Assembly (NCBI GenBank): GCA_940588625.1 | Contig: CALNPU010000018.1 | Location: 1 to 35,198 of the forward strand | DNA from: an uncultured Caballeronia sp. | Lineage (GTDB): Bacteria; Pseudomonadota; Gammaproteobacteria; Burkholderiales; Burkholderiaceae | Length of the DNA: 35,198 nt | Reading direction: 5' to 3' | Shown here: piece by piece, positions 1 to 9,863 of the stretch | How the letters are laid out: each line of letters begins with the position of its first letter | How positions within the stretch are numbered: position 1 is the stretch's first letter | Position numbers and translations under genes: made by a program | The notes under the pieces: generated by a model | The model's database searches: none | Told to the model about the DNA's origin: nothing | The model's input: the letters and a program-made list of their open reading frames with translations, nothing else

Positions 1-542
1 CTGGCCGATGCCGCGTTCATGGCATCACGTCGAACCGCACGTCGCCGGATTTGCGCGGCTCCCGACCGCCATCGACACGCGTTCGTGATCGAGCGTCGGC
101 GTCAATGACTCAATCTCCAGCCGTGCGTTCGGCGCCGCCACGCGGAAAGCGCGAATCAGCGTCGGCATGAAAAAGTCGTTCAGGTAGTCAGGAACTCTGA
201 CCCGGAACGTGCGCCGTGATGTGACATGGCCGGATCGAAGGCGCCATGCGGCGTGGCGACAAATTCGACCTCGCGTAACGCGCGCTGCACAGCCGGCAGT
301 AGCGACGCGCCGTACTCGGTCGGCACCATGCCCTGCTTGCCGCGCACGAGAATGGGGTCGCGCAGATCGCGCAGCCGCCGCAGCGTGGTGCTGATGGCGG
401 GCTGCGTCTGGCCCAGGCGCAGCAGGGCTTGGGTGACGCTGTGCTCGGTCAGCAGCGTTTGCAACACGCGGATTAGCCAGATGTCGAGGGAGTCAGTGGC
501 AGAGCCGGCGTCGTAATCGGCTGGGTCAATGGAATCGTTCAT
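1..542 (-). pseudogene. LysR-family transcriptional regulator, frameshifted and cut by the window edge
   Basis: Reading leftwards from the ATG at 540-542 (MNDSIDPADYDAG...), the protein opens with a classical LysR winged helix-turn-helix: SVTQALLRLGQTQPAIS, then a recognition helix and the wing DPILVRGKQGMVPTEYG. The frame is lost near 205-215. Continuing the family pattern requires another frame, which encodes FRVRVPDYLNDFFMPTLI and ends in SLTPTLDHERVSMAVG. Frame is lost again near 30-60, so the effector-binding domain is damaged before the left edge. LysR proteins are DNA-binding activators or repressors that sense small ligands. Its likely partners are the oxidoreductase and TAXI genes just upstream on the same strand. 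An inverted repeat with the LysR spacing lies about 120 bp before its start. Family call is firm; target genes are inferred. Confidence 0.8.
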
Positions 543-660
543 AGAGCGCGGTCTTCGGGCGGATCTTTGGCGTGGTGTTGCGTAGCGATTCGCGTGGCGG
601 GACGGCCAGGCGGGATGCATGCCCGACCGGGGGAATGCACTACGAGCCGGACGTTCACGC

Positions 661-688
661 CATAGCGTGCGCGCTATGCATGGCATAG
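661..688. promoter_or_regulatory. Overlapping inverted repeats, candidate LysR-type operator
   Basis: Two perfect inverted repeats overlap. CATAGCG-TGCG-CGCTATG covers 661-678 and CTATGC-ATG-GCATAG covers 674-688. The second contains TATGCATGGCATA, which fits the T-N11-A rule for LysR-type binding sites. It lies between the broken oxidoreductase gene and the start of the LysR gene, where an autoregulatory site would be expected. Assignment rests on spacing and symmetry only. Confidence 0.45.
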
Positions 689-719
689 GGCACGATCCAT
701 TGAACCTGCCAATTCTCAC

Positions 720-1378
720 TCACTGCTTACACGGCCGGTGCGGTCCGGGGCAGATTGCTGGCTGCACTTCCGCGCCGTCCAGCCAGTTGGGCGAACGGGC
801 AACGTAGAGCACCATCGGCAGCGTGTCCTTGCCCCAGAACAATTGACCGTTCACCACGAACGTGGGCACGCCGAACACGCCCAGCGCCACGGCCCACTCG
901 ACATTTGCCTTCAGTGTCGCCTTGACGTCTTCGAGTTCGATCATCTTTGCGCCGTCGGGCAGGCCCACATGACGGCAGAGATCGTCGAAACCCTGCTCGG
1001 TCGACGGATCGCGGCCTTGCTTCCAGATGAAAGATGAAGCGGAAAATCTCGCGGATGCAGCCGATCTCCCCGCCTGCCGCCACGGCCAGACGCAGCGCCT
1101 TGCTGGAATCGAAGGGATGCGACGGCGGCATTTTGAACGGAATACCGAGCTGTTCGGCGCGAAAGAGCGCGTATCGATACATAAACACGCGCTTTAACGG
1201 GATGTTGCCCGGCATCGGCTGACCCCAGTGCTTGAGGAGCTTCAGGTAGTCGACGGGCAGCACCTCGAACGGCATGTTCGGCCACTTTTCATGCTGTTCG
1301 AGCAGCAGGTACGAAAAGGGAGAGTTGAAATCGAAAAAAGTACGACTGATGCGGATCGATGGAAGGCGAGGCGCTCAT
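720..1378 (-). pseudogene. DsbA-like oxidoreductase of the 2-hydroxychromene-2-carboxylate isomerase family, two frameshifts
   Basis: The start ATG at 1376-1378 has a good ribosome site (AGGGAGA). The N-terminus reads MSASPSIDPHQSYFF and should continue as DFNSPFSYLLLEQHEKWPN, the family's thioredoxin-fold opening. That is only reached by removing one base from a six-base homopolymer near 1335. The middle (MPFEVLPVDYLKLLKHWGQP to GGEIGCIREIFRF) is open. A perfect 7-bp tandem duplication (AGATGAA twice, 1025-1038) then breaks the frame; deleting one copy restores FIWKQGRDPSTEQGFDDLCR. The C-terminus carries the cis-proline motif GVFGVPTFVVNGQLFWG. Corrected length is about 217 residues, normal for the family, which acts in glutathione-dependent aromatic degradation. 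Clearly dead as written. Confidence 0.85.
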
Positions 1379-2730
1379 TTGAATCTCCCTGGTGCGTTGC
1401 TCGTCGCGGCGCCCGTTGATTCGGCTACTGTCGTTTCTTCTTTCGATATTACGTGGTGTGCTGAACGCTGTCTCCCTGAGCATCGAGTGCGGCGGCCTGC
1501 GCGATGGGTTAGCCGCTGCCGCACAAAGCCGATATGCTCGCGCAACACGTAAAACTGGTCGGCGTAGGCGAGCGGCATCTTCATCTGGTTGACCGTGTTC
1601 TCGATACCGTCCACCCGCTCGATCAGCGCCCCGTAGATCTTGTAGATCCGCGAGGCTTGCGATCCAGAAGGGCGGCATCCGGTACAGGAAGTTTTTACCC
1701 GATTTGTAGTAACGCTCGGCGGCGTCGCTAATACGGAACTCATGCTGGAGTGGGGCAGGGAATTCGTCGGCCGCCTGCAGCAGGTTCGCGCGTCCGTGCA
1801 CCTCTTTCGCGGCTTCGATCAGCAGATCGGAGAGCGTCGGGTGCAGGCCGTCGCGGGCGATCAGTTCAGCGGTCGGCGCAATCAGGTGGATGGGATGCGG
1901 CGGCACGTTCTTCGCGAGATCGAGGACGCCCATCGGCAAGGCGATCACCTTCAGGTAGGGGAAGCGGCGAGTGTAGACGTTGGCTGAAATCGAAGAAATA
2001 GGATGCCGGGCGTGCGAAACAGCTTGCCCATGGTCGGTGGCTGCGCGGAATCGCCGGTGAGAAACGCAGCGTCAATAATCCCGTCCGTCAGGGCGCTGGC
2101 CGCGGCGTCGCCGCTCAGCGGCAGCAATCCGGTGTCGCCGCCCAGCTCAATGCCGTTCGCCTTCAGCACCGCCAGCGCGAGCGCACGCGTGCCGCTGCCT
2201 TCGGTACTAATGGCGAGCCGCTTACCTTTCAATTCCGAAAGTTGCGTTAGCAGCGGTCCGCGGTAGAACACCGCCAGCGGCACATATGCCACGCTGCCGA
2301 GCGAGACCAGGTCTTCTTCGTGCTTGTCCGGCGTGCCGGGCGCTGACGTGCCGCCCTGCACGAAACCGACATCTACGTTCACCTTCGGATCTTCGGGCTT
2401 TTGCAGATTATCGAGCGAACCCTGCGACTCCAGCACGTTCAGCGTGACGCCGTTGCGCGCCAGGATCTTTTTGTACTGCTGCGCGTCGTTCCAGAACGAA
2501 CTGCCCTTGATTCCCGCCGACATGTTCAGCGTGGTGGGCGGCGCGGGCTGGATCAGTCGCACGGCAAGGTAGATTGCTGCCGCGCTGATCAGCAGGATAG
2601 GCCCGAACGACACCGCGAGGTCGCGCCACGAAATCGCGACGAAACGCGCCATTGTTGGAGCGATGCGACGGGTGCGGGGTTTCTTCGCGGTTTTCTGGGC
2701 GGGAGGTTCTTGGTCGGGAGTTTGAGTCAT
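1375..2730 (-). pseudogene. TAXI-family (TRAP-associated) solute-binding membrane protein, frameshifted with internal deletion
   Basis: The protein starts at 2730 (MTQTPDQEPPAQKTAK) and has a membrane anchor around residues 40-60 (FGPILLISAAAIYLAVRLI). The TAXI/NMT1-like binding domain follows, with VDVGFVQGGTSAPGTPD, GKRLAISTEGSGTRALAL and a DAAFLTGDSAQPP segment. Frame is lost near 1990. It resumes as KVIALPMGVLDLAKNVPPHPIHL and runs to GKNFLYR-PPFWIAS. There a second hydrophobic segment usual in this family is missing, and the sequence jumps to RIYKIYGALIERVDGIENTV in another frame, implying an internal deletion near 1650-1670. The last frame ends with a TGA that overlaps the next gene's ATG (ATGA), suggesting former translational coupling. 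Full-length homologues have about 450 residues. The transported substrate cannot be told. Confidence 0.75.
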
Positions 2731-3478
2731 TGTCGGGTTCAGTGGGGCGGGGACCTGCGTTGACGCAAAACCAAAACCGCAAAACCTTGAAAGCAGTGGA
2801 TTTTATAAACGGGAAAGGAGAAAGGGAAAACCCTCGCATCCACTCATTCACCAAACAACACGCGATGTTTAAAAATACCCCCGTCCTACGCGTTAAGCCT
2901 TTTATTCAGTCGCGGTAGTGAAACACGCCTGTGCTAATACGTTGAAACGTCTGCCTTCACATTCACCGTCCACGTTCCGTTGCAATTTTCGCCGATGGTT
3001 TTTCGCCGATGGTACATGATCGCTCGTGCCGTTGGATCAAGGGCAGGTCCTAAGCTGGTATGACAATACGGATAAGTACGGGCGAGTGCGCGCTTCATCG
3101 TGTTAAATGCTTTGCGCTTTTCGCAAGGCTGGATTAAATTGACGTTCGCCGTAGCCGTAGAACAAGCATCCGCGCCGCCTAACCGGCATTCGGGGAAATG
3201 CTCCGAGCAGAACCGGCAGCGTCGCATGATGTGCAGCACCTTGTGTCCTTGAGCCAACGGTAACGACACCCGTACAAAACGGCCGGGCCATTTGTTTTTT
3301 CGCCAGTCTCTCGCAACACCGTGTCGCCAGTATCGCCGGTCTGTTTGTATCGTACGTGCGTCAATTGTCGGGTCACTGTTTTTACAGTCAGGCCGCAAGA
3401 TGTCGTAGCCAAGCCGCTGTGATGCGGTCCAAAAGAAGCACAAGATGTGAAGTCCAAAGCGAAACAAAAGGAGAAGTC
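2731..3478. other. Gene-poor stretch with a 14-bp tandem duplication
   Basis: I find no gene that I recognise in these roughly 750 bases. A minus-strand frame ending at 2934 is open for about 200 codons and is cysteine-rich (for example CRFCSEHFPEC), but it overlaps the next gene, has no ribosome site and matches no family I know. At 2986-3013 the 14-mer TTTTCGCCGATGGT occurs twice in perfect tandem. The part next to 2730 must hold the promoter of the TAXI gene, and the part before 3479 that of the BON-domain gene. It may be the ruins of a gene too decayed to name. Confidence 0.5.
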
Positions 3479-3835
3479 GTGAAAGTAGTCGATATGTTGA
3501 AGGCGCTGAGCGTCGTGGTGTGCGTCGCAGTGGCATCGAGCGCTTATGCTCAATCAAGTGATGCCACGGCCGCGACGGGCACAGCACCGTCGGCCAAGAC
3601 GGTCAAGAAGGTCAACCGCAAGCTCGGCCTCGATGTGCGGCGCGCATTGAGTAAAGCACAGGGCATCGACGTGTCGAACATCTTCGTGCGTGCACGTGGC
3701 GGTGCAGTCGTGCTGACGGGTACGGTGCCGGACGGCGCGCAGATTCCGAAGGCAGAGGAAGTGGCGAAGGGCGTGAGCGGCGTGACCTCCGTGTCGAACA
3801 AGATTACGCTGGCTGCACCGAATGGTGGAGACTGA
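3479..3835 (+). CDS. Small periplasmic BON-domain protein
   Basis: An open frame of 118 codons. I chose the GTG at 3479 because AAGGAG lies five bases before it; an in-frame ATG at 3494 is the alternative. Residues 1-24 form a Sec signal peptide (KALSVVVCVAVASSAYAQ). The mature part begins with a Ser/Thr/Ala-rich linker. It continues into one BON domain: KKVNRKLGLDVRRALSKAQ, then VRARGGAVVLTGTVPDGAQI, then EEVAKGVSGVTSVSNKIT, with the usual alpha-beta-beta pattern and the VxLxGxV core. BON proteins (OsmY/Kbp-like) act in the periplasm, often under osmotic or envelope stress, and may bind phospholipid. It is intact between damaged genes and appears monocistronic. Confidence 0.8.
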   Translation: MKVVDMLKALSVVVCVAVASSAYAQSSDATAATGTAPSAKTVKKVNRKLGLDVRRALSKAQGIDVSNIFVRARGGAVVLTGTVPDGAQIPKAEEVAKGVSGVTSVSNKITLAAPNGGD

Positions 3836-4020
3836 TGCTTTCCTGAGCCTTGGACTACAACTACAACGCGTCGTTGCAGCGGTTGTGCAGCGTGCGAGGC
3901 GATTTCGTCCAGTGGTTTAAATAACGGATTCAAGCTTCCTGGTTGAGAGCAGGAGTGGATTCGCGGCGTGCATCGAAAGAAGTACGCCGAATAAAAACAA
4001 TAATGGTGGAGAGCGACGAT

Positions 4021-6000
4021 GAAACGATTTCCCGGAGCCACGGCGCTTGCCCAGGCATTGGCGGTGTTCGGCCTTGCGGCCTGTCACGGCAACGATGACG
4101 GCAACGGTTCGCAACCCTCCAATGTGCTGCTGAACTTCATCTCCGGCAGCGTGCGTACGCAAACCTTGACGGCACGACCGACGACCTGCTGACAGCGGGG
4201 CTGGGCAAGGACGGACTGGCATCGGCGCCGCCGCTGGCCATTGCCAACCCGGCAGCGCCGAGCGCTGCTGAATTGCGTCGTTTTGCGATCTATTCGAACT
4301 ATCGAGCGCTCGTCGATATGTCCGCCAATGGCGGCTACGGGCGCTTCTGGGGGGGTCGAATGTCGACCTGAACGGCAACGACACACTCGGCGAGGGGATG
4401 ATCGGCGGCAAGGAACTGGCGTTCGCCGACGATGGCAGCAGCACGCTCAACGTGAGTTTGCTCGTACAGATCCCGGCGAGTTTCAACCCCGGCCAGCCGT
4501 GCATTGTCACGGCCACTTCGTCAGGGTCGCGTGGTGTGTACGGAGCGATATCGGCGGCGGGGGAATGGGGTTTGAAACGCGGCTGCGCGGTCGCTTACAC
4601 CGATAAAGGCAGCGGCAACAGCGTGCACGAACTGGGGCGAACACCATTCGCTCATCGACGGTACGTTGTTCAACGCCGCCGCTGCCGGCAAGACCAGCGT
4701 GTTCACGGCGAACCTCGTGAGCACCAATCTTGCCGCGTTCAACGCGCAATTCCCGAATCGCTACGCGTTCAAGCACGCCCACTCGCAGCAGAACCCGGAG
4801 AAATTGCTTACTGGGCGCTCAACGACACCTACGGCTTGCTCGACGGCACCACGCGCAAGATCCGCTATAACCGCGGCGATGTGACGACCATCGCGGCGTC
4901 GGTGAGCAATGGCGGCGGTGCGTCGCTCGCGGCCGCCGAGCAGGATACGCAGGGATGGATCATGGCGGTGGTCGGTGGGTGAGCCGCAGATCAAGCTGAA
5001 CGTGCCATCGCAGTTGTCGGTGAGGCAGAGCGGCTTGCCGGTGGCGTCGTTCGGTCGACCGCTCGCCGACTACATGACACTCGTCAACCTGTTGCAGCCG
5101 TCCGCGGCGCTGGCGGCGAACGGCGTGATTACCGGGGGCGACGTGATCAGCCAGGCCACCAATGCCCTTGTCCAACTGCATCAAGCCGGGTATCAGATGG
5201 ACTCCGACTTCCTGCGGGCGCCGGTGGGGTTCGCCGGCCGTGCCGGCAGTTGCCGTGACGTATGCCAATGCGTACACGTAGTCGAGCGTCGCCGATAACC
5301 TCTGCAACTTCAGTTTCGGCACGACCAATGCAGTGACGGCGGCGGTCGGAGTCAGCCCGCTGGTTTCTCCGATGCTTACGGTGTTCGGCAACGGCAATGG
5401 GGTGCCGCCGACCAACGGTATCAATCTCGTCTACAACGCGGGGAATTCAGGCGTGGCGGATCATCGCTTCGCTACCGCCGACGCCAGTTTTGCCGGCGCG
5501 TTTTGTCTGCGTGGTTTGTGGACCAACGGCGACGCGCGGATGACGGCGAGTGTCAATGCGAGCCGCGTGAATGCGAACCTGCACGGGAATCCGGCGATTA
5601 TCGTGCAGAGCCGCTCGGATACGCTCGTGCCGATCAACCACGCGTCGCGCCCGTACACCGCGATGAACAAGCTGGCCGAGGGCAATTCAAGCAATTTGTC
5701 GTTTTCGTTTTTTACTAGGTAACGAACAGCCAGCATTTCGACGCGTTCCCGAGCGTCCGCAGGCTTCGATACGCGCTTCGTGCCGCTGCAGTACTACAAC
5801 CTTCAGGCGCTGAACCTAATGTGGGCGCATTTGAAGAACGGGGCGCATTTGCCGCCGTCGCAGGTCGTGCATACGGTGCCGCGGGCGGCACTGCGGGGGC
5901 GCCGCCGGCCTTGTCGCTGAACAATTTACCGGCGATTTCCGCCTCGCCTGGGGCGAACGCGATCACGTTCGGCGGTGGTAGGGGGAATGTGCCGAATTGA
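4021..6000 (+). pseudogene. D-(-)-3-hydroxybutyrate oligomer hydrolase, multiply mutated
   Basis: The ATG at 4021 follows GGAGAGCGACG and begins a lipoprotein-like signal (VFGLAAC). The family sequence can be followed to AITFGGGRGNVPN and the stop at 6000, about 660 codons, the normal length. Landmarks include [56 protein letters not shown], the nucleophile region VSNGGGASLAAAEQ near 4905, and QYYNLQALNLMWAHLKNG. Frame is lost near 4164, in a G-run at 4349-4355, and near 4640, 4810 and 4970. In-frame TAG codons interrupt it at 5279-5281 and again near 5716, before VTNSQHFD. The enzyme cleaves 3-hydroxybutyrate oligomers released from PHB. Nonsense codons plus indels make it a pseudogene even if some indels are sequencing errors. 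Confidence 0.9.
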
Positions 6001-6162
6001 CGGAGCGCGATACACGGTTTGCCGGCGAGCGTGTGCAGGCAGTTACCGGCTGAACGTTCCGATTCGATCGCTCATGGCGAGGCCGCTGACGTAGCGGCCA
6101 CCGGTGTGTAACCGGCTTGCAGGTTGAGCGCAGCGGACCGTAACTACGTTCGGGTGCTTAAC

Positions 6163-6978
6163 TTAAGGTGTGGCCGCCGACGCCGCTACCGGCGCGGACG
6201 CTAAGGTAGCAGCGGTAACCGCCGTGGCGCTGGCGGCTGAAACAGCACTTGCCGCTGGCGCAGCATTCACCACGGGGGCAACATTCGCCGCACTGGCGCC
6301 CAACGCCGCGTGAGCGGCTGAACTCGCGACCGATGTCTGCACGACGATAGGTGCCGGCGTGAGGTCCGGCGAATTCAGGATCAGCGACGGCGCAAGCGCC
6401 TGGCTACTGACGTTCTCGCCGGGAATGGGCGAACTGCGCGGCACGGTTTTCAAATAGTGCCCGACCAGACTAAAAAACCGGTCGTAGAACTTGCCTGCCG
6501 GCACGGTTTCGCTGGAGATTTTCACCATCGAGTCGCTGTTCGAGCGGATCGGCAGCGAGAGTGAGCCGAGCACGCTCAATCCCACGCTTGCCGAGGTATC
6601 GCTTTTCTTCAGCGTATAATCGTCCTGCACAGCGTTCACATACGCAATGCTCGTATTGCTCGCGTTCTCGCCCGCCGTGCAGACCACATGGAACGACACC
6701 ACCACGTGCGTATCCGCCGCCGGCTGGAAGTTCTTGGTGGCATCGACGGTATCGGGCTGCGGCATGGTCGTCACGTAACCCTGGCTCAGCAGCGCGCGAC
6801 GCGAGGCCTCGCAGGTTTCCTGGCTGGTGGCGTCGTAGTTGTGGGCGAACGGACTCGCGCCCGTCGTGAACATTTCGGCCTGGTAGCTGGGCGTGGCCTT
6901 ACCGCCACAAGCGGCGAGGGCGAGCAGTGGCAGGGCGAGCGACAGGCGAAACAATGGGCGGACAAGCGGATTTTGCAT
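6163..6978 (-). CDS. DUF2242-like lipoprotein
   Basis: An intact 271-residue frame. The N-terminus MQNPLVRPLFRLSLALPLLALAAC is a lipoprotein signal with lipobox LAAC, so the mature protein starts with a lipidated cysteine. The globular part (about residues 25-185) has SQETCEASRRALLSQGY, a KNFQP motif and VVVSFHVVCTAGENAS. These match my memory of DUF2242 proteins common in Burkholderiaceae, of unknown function. The last 60 residues are a low-complexity Ala/Val/Ser tail (for example AANVAPVVNAAPAASAVSAA), probably disordered. No strong ribosome site is visible before the ATG. It stands alone, with convergent wreckage on one side and minus-strand ruins on the other. Its survival suggests a useful envelope role. 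Confidence 0.7.
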   Translation of the reverse strand: MQNPLVRPLFRLSLALPLLALAACGGKATPSYQAEMFTTGASPFAHNYDATSQETCEASRRALLSQGYVTTMPQPDTVDATKNFQPAADTHVVVSFHVVCTAGENASNTSIAYVNAVQDDYTLKKSDTSASVGLSVLGSLSLPIRSNSDSMVKISSETVPAGKFYDRFFSLVGHYLKTVPRSSPIPGENVSSQALAPSLILNSPDLTPAPIVVQTSVASSAAHAALGASAANVAPVVNAAPAASAVSAASATAVTAATLASAPVAASAATP

Positions 6979-7054
6979 GACGGGCGGCTGATCGGAACGA
7001 AGGACTTCGACGGCCTAGATTGTAGTGCGCAGAGCGGGCGGACGTAAAAAGTCA

Positions 7055-7310
7055 TCATTTGGTTTTCTTCTTACGCAACGCGTTTTTTGTCTGCCACTTG
7101 ATGATTCGCCAGCAGTTCTCCTTCACGCGTACGGCGAAATCCACGGGATCGGTCGTCCGCAGGGTGCGAAGCTGAATGGCCGCGTCATCGTCCTGTTGTC
7201 AGCCTCTGGTCCACTCCGCGTCGAACGCGCTGGCCTCCGGGAGGGTCGTTTTCAGCCGGCTCTTTTGTAATAGGGCAATGTCCTTGCTGAAAGCGTTGCA
7301 GAACTCCTAT
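7055..7310 (-). pseudogene. Remnant of a small hypothetical protein with one nonsense codon
   Basis: On the minus strand one frame reads FCNAFSKDIALLQKSRLKTT, LPEASAFDAEWTRG, a TGA at 7199-7201, then QQDDDAAIQLRTLRTTDPVD and FAVRVKENCWRIIKW QTKNALRKKKTK before the stop at 7055-7057. The frame is the same on both sides of the TGA and the composition is protein-like, with a basic C-terminal tail. This looks like a small conserved gene (about 80 residues or more) with a single nonsense mutation. No start codon or ribosome site is convincing at the upstream end, where another in-frame stop occurs near 7312. I do not recognise the family with certainty; it may be one of the short Burkholderia-restricted DUF proteins. 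Confidence 0.4.
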
Positions 7311-7444
7311 GAGAAATGCGCACGACCGCCGGCGACCAACGTGCTCTCATTGTCATTTTGCTCGCTCGCCGATGTTTTTAGCGGAGCCATCAGGAGGATG
7401 GCTAGCTAAAAAAATGACATGAAATCTGGACGAAATCATCGTCA

Positions 7445-8454
7445 TCACCGGTAGCCGACTCCGGCAAAAATCACGTCGGTATCCCGGTCGTATAGGGTCA
7501 CGATGCGATTTCACGCTAGCTGTGCATCCCAGTGCCCGGCAAAGCGATATGACCCGGCGAGTCACAAGACCGGAGAATTTGCCTGCCCCGGGCCCCGGGC
7601 TTTCACTGTTCTCGTTCTCGTTGATCGCGTAATAGGCGCCCGCGCCGACCGCGAGTGTGAGCTTTTCGATAAAAAACGCCCTTGTCGCCCACAACTGGCT
7701 GGTAACGCCATCACGGCGCGCGACCTTGCTGCTGCCTTCGTGGCAGGTAGCCGACGGTGATGTCCATGTACTTCGCAAGGCCTCTGCGGTATTCGATTGC
7801 GCCACCCAACGCAGCGGGCGAACTCGTTGAGTTAAACAATGGTCTTGCCAAGATACAACGCGACTTCGTTGTTCGTGACTCTCGACGAAGCGGGGCTCGC
7901 CCAATCACGAGGCCCGCTGCCGTTGGGTGCGTCAAGCTGATAGCCGACCGAACATGACACTCGTAGCATCCGGTCCGCGCTGTACGTGGATGCGGTTGGG
8001 CTGGAGTTGCGTGATCCAGCGGCTCGATGCGTAATAGGCCGCGCGTAGGCTATACACGACGCCCCAGCCGTGAATATCGGAGTAGCTGCCTCCTTGTCCG
8101 GCAGTCGTAGTGTCGAAATATCGATAATCGATAAGGTCCTACCCCGGCTTGAAACACGAATTTCGGGTTGGCCACAGGCAGTCTGGCCCAGAGCTGCACC
8201 ATTTGTCCGTCGCGGTGGTGGTCAGGAATATGCCCTTCATTCAACCAGCTGAAACTGGCGGCGAAGTATTCTCCGAGCCCTTCTTGATAGTTGAACGCCC
8301 AGGTGTACGTATTTATTGGTTTATTGGTGCTGCCCGCGCGTGAGTCTCCGCTGAAAAGGGAAAATTCCTGGGCATCCGCAGGCGATGCCAAAAACGGGAA
8401 CACCGCAGCCCATGCGCCCAGTGCTGATAACGCTCTTATTCTTATATTTCGCAT
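7445..8454 (-). pseudogene. Outer-membrane beta-barrel protein, frameshifted
   Basis: The ATG at 8452-8454 is preceded by CTGGAG. It opens a signal peptide (IRALSALGAWAAVFPFLASPADA) and then a porin-like sequence with alternating aromatic strands: INTYTWAFNYQEGLGEYFAA, SFSWLNEGHIPDHHRDGQMV and PKFVFQAGVGPYR. Frame is lost near 8120. Other frames continue the same protein: RAAYYASSRWITQLQPNRIH, SPAALGGAIEYRRGLAKYMD, AFFIEKLTLAVGAGAYYAIN and finally DRDTDVIFAGVGYR before the stop at 7445. There is also an in-frame TAG-type interruption near 7515. Corrected length is about 335 residues. Strand pattern, signal peptide and a near C-terminal GVGYR support an outer-membrane barrel. The specific family and role are unknown to me. 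Confidence 0.65.
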
Positions 8455-8651
8455 TCCGCTGCTCCAGAATTAGAGGTGGAACGGACAAGGTGCCTTTTCG
8501 TTTCTGGCTGCTGACGCGTCGTATTTTGCGAAATAAGTCATTAAGCTGTCCGATGCGTGTTGCTATCCCTCTCTGCTCATCGGCCACCGATATCGATTAG
8601 TTGAAACTTGTGCAAGCTCTTTCGCGGCGTTCCATGGGCTCACCCGCGCTA

Positions 8652-9838
8652 TCAGCCGGGATTGCAAAATATCTCGTCCATCCAGCCGCACCCTTCTTGC
8701 ACGAGACGCAAACGGGCGTTGAACTGGCAGTGGCCGTCGGCGCCGCTGGCGGCGCCCAGGAGAACGAGGTCCTTGCGTGACGAATGAATGCGTTCGTGCC
8801 AATCCCGGGCCTGCGCCACGAACAATGGCGAATCGCCGGCGCCTACAACGGAGAGGACGGCAGCGTGACCCGGGAAGGATCGGCTCGTACGCCTTCCCAG
8901 CGCGCCCAAGTCCCGCGGCGTAGCCACGCCATCATTTGCTTGCTTCGCGACGCGGCCGAACTCGGCTTACGGACGGCGTTCTCGCTCATTGCTGCGCGCA
9001 CGCTCGCGCCGAACAGTTGACCCGGCTCAGGAAACGGCGTGCTGGCAATCACCGTCGCGAAGCGCAATTCGTAGCAGCCTGCTGCACGTGTGACGAAGTA
9101 GCCGCCCAGGCTCATGCCGATGAGCGCAATGCGGCCAGGCCGGGCGCCGACATGCTGCGTCAGCCAATCCATCCACTACGGCGCTCATGGGGCGCTTCGG
9201 TTCCGTTTCCCAGTACATGCCGTCGATGCTGCTGTATTGCCCTGGCCCGGCAGGTCCACGATGGCGGACCGAGTAGCCCCGTTCCCAGATGCCGCGCCCC
9301 ACCGAAAGGAACAGGTCTTCCATGCTGGTGTCGGCGCCGCCTATGACGAGTACGACCGGCGCGTCGGGCGCCGCGTTGCGAAGAAAAAGACCGGGAAGCG
9401 TCTTCCCTTCGTAGGGCACCTGAAAAGGTCGAGGGCATGGCGAGCTCGTTCATCGCCAGAACAAAAGCTGTCTGGTGCTGGCGATACAGCGAAATTAATG
9501 TCTCGCTTCCCGCTGCGGCGAACGGTAGCTGGCGAAGACCTTGAGCTGCGCCGCGCCCACGTATCGGCTTGCGCGTTCTGCAGGTCGCCATAATCGGCGA
9601 AGGAGCGAACCCAGCTGTCCGCGTCGCCGTCCTCGATGGTTGGGGCTACATGGAAGACCTGGCCGATATCGAGGTCGCCAGTCGACCCCCAACTCAACGC
9701 GGACATGAAGAACAGGTCCATGTCGACGTTGTCGAAGCAGTACTTGCGTGCAAGGCACAGGGCGGGTCGCGGCGTGACACCGCTCGGCTACATTGTGGTT
9801 TCCGTCCCTGCCGCGGTTGCTGGTTCGTGGCCTTGCAT
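8652..9838 (-). pseudogene. Alpha/beta hydrolase, frameshifted with an early nonsense codon
   Basis: The ATG at 9836-9838 has AGGAG six bases before it and starts MQGHEPATAAGTETTM. An in-frame TAG at 9788-9790 then interrupts it at codon 17. The family sequence continues: KYCFDNVDMDLFFMSALSW GSTGDLDIGQVFHVAPTIED, then the oxyanion-strand region PDAPVVLVIGGADTSMEDLF, the nucleophile elbow GMSLGGY near 9100, and a C-terminal segment with AASGADGHCQFNAR carrying the presumed catalytic histidine. Each piece lies in a different frame (shifts near 9500, 9420, 9170 and 8900). Length is about 390 codons. It resembles large esterases of the dihydropseudooxynicotine hydrolase type; the substrate is unknown. 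It is divergent from a TetR gene across a palindrome, so it was probably TetR-controlled. Confidence 0.75.
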
Positions 9839-9863
9839 GTCGATCTCCTGTGGACTCAGGAAT

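Noticed and set aside
2934-3587. A 217-codon cysteine-rich minus-strand frame as a gene
   Set aside because: It overlaps the well-supported BON-domain gene, has no ribosome site and matches no family I know; a 14-bp duplication lies within it.
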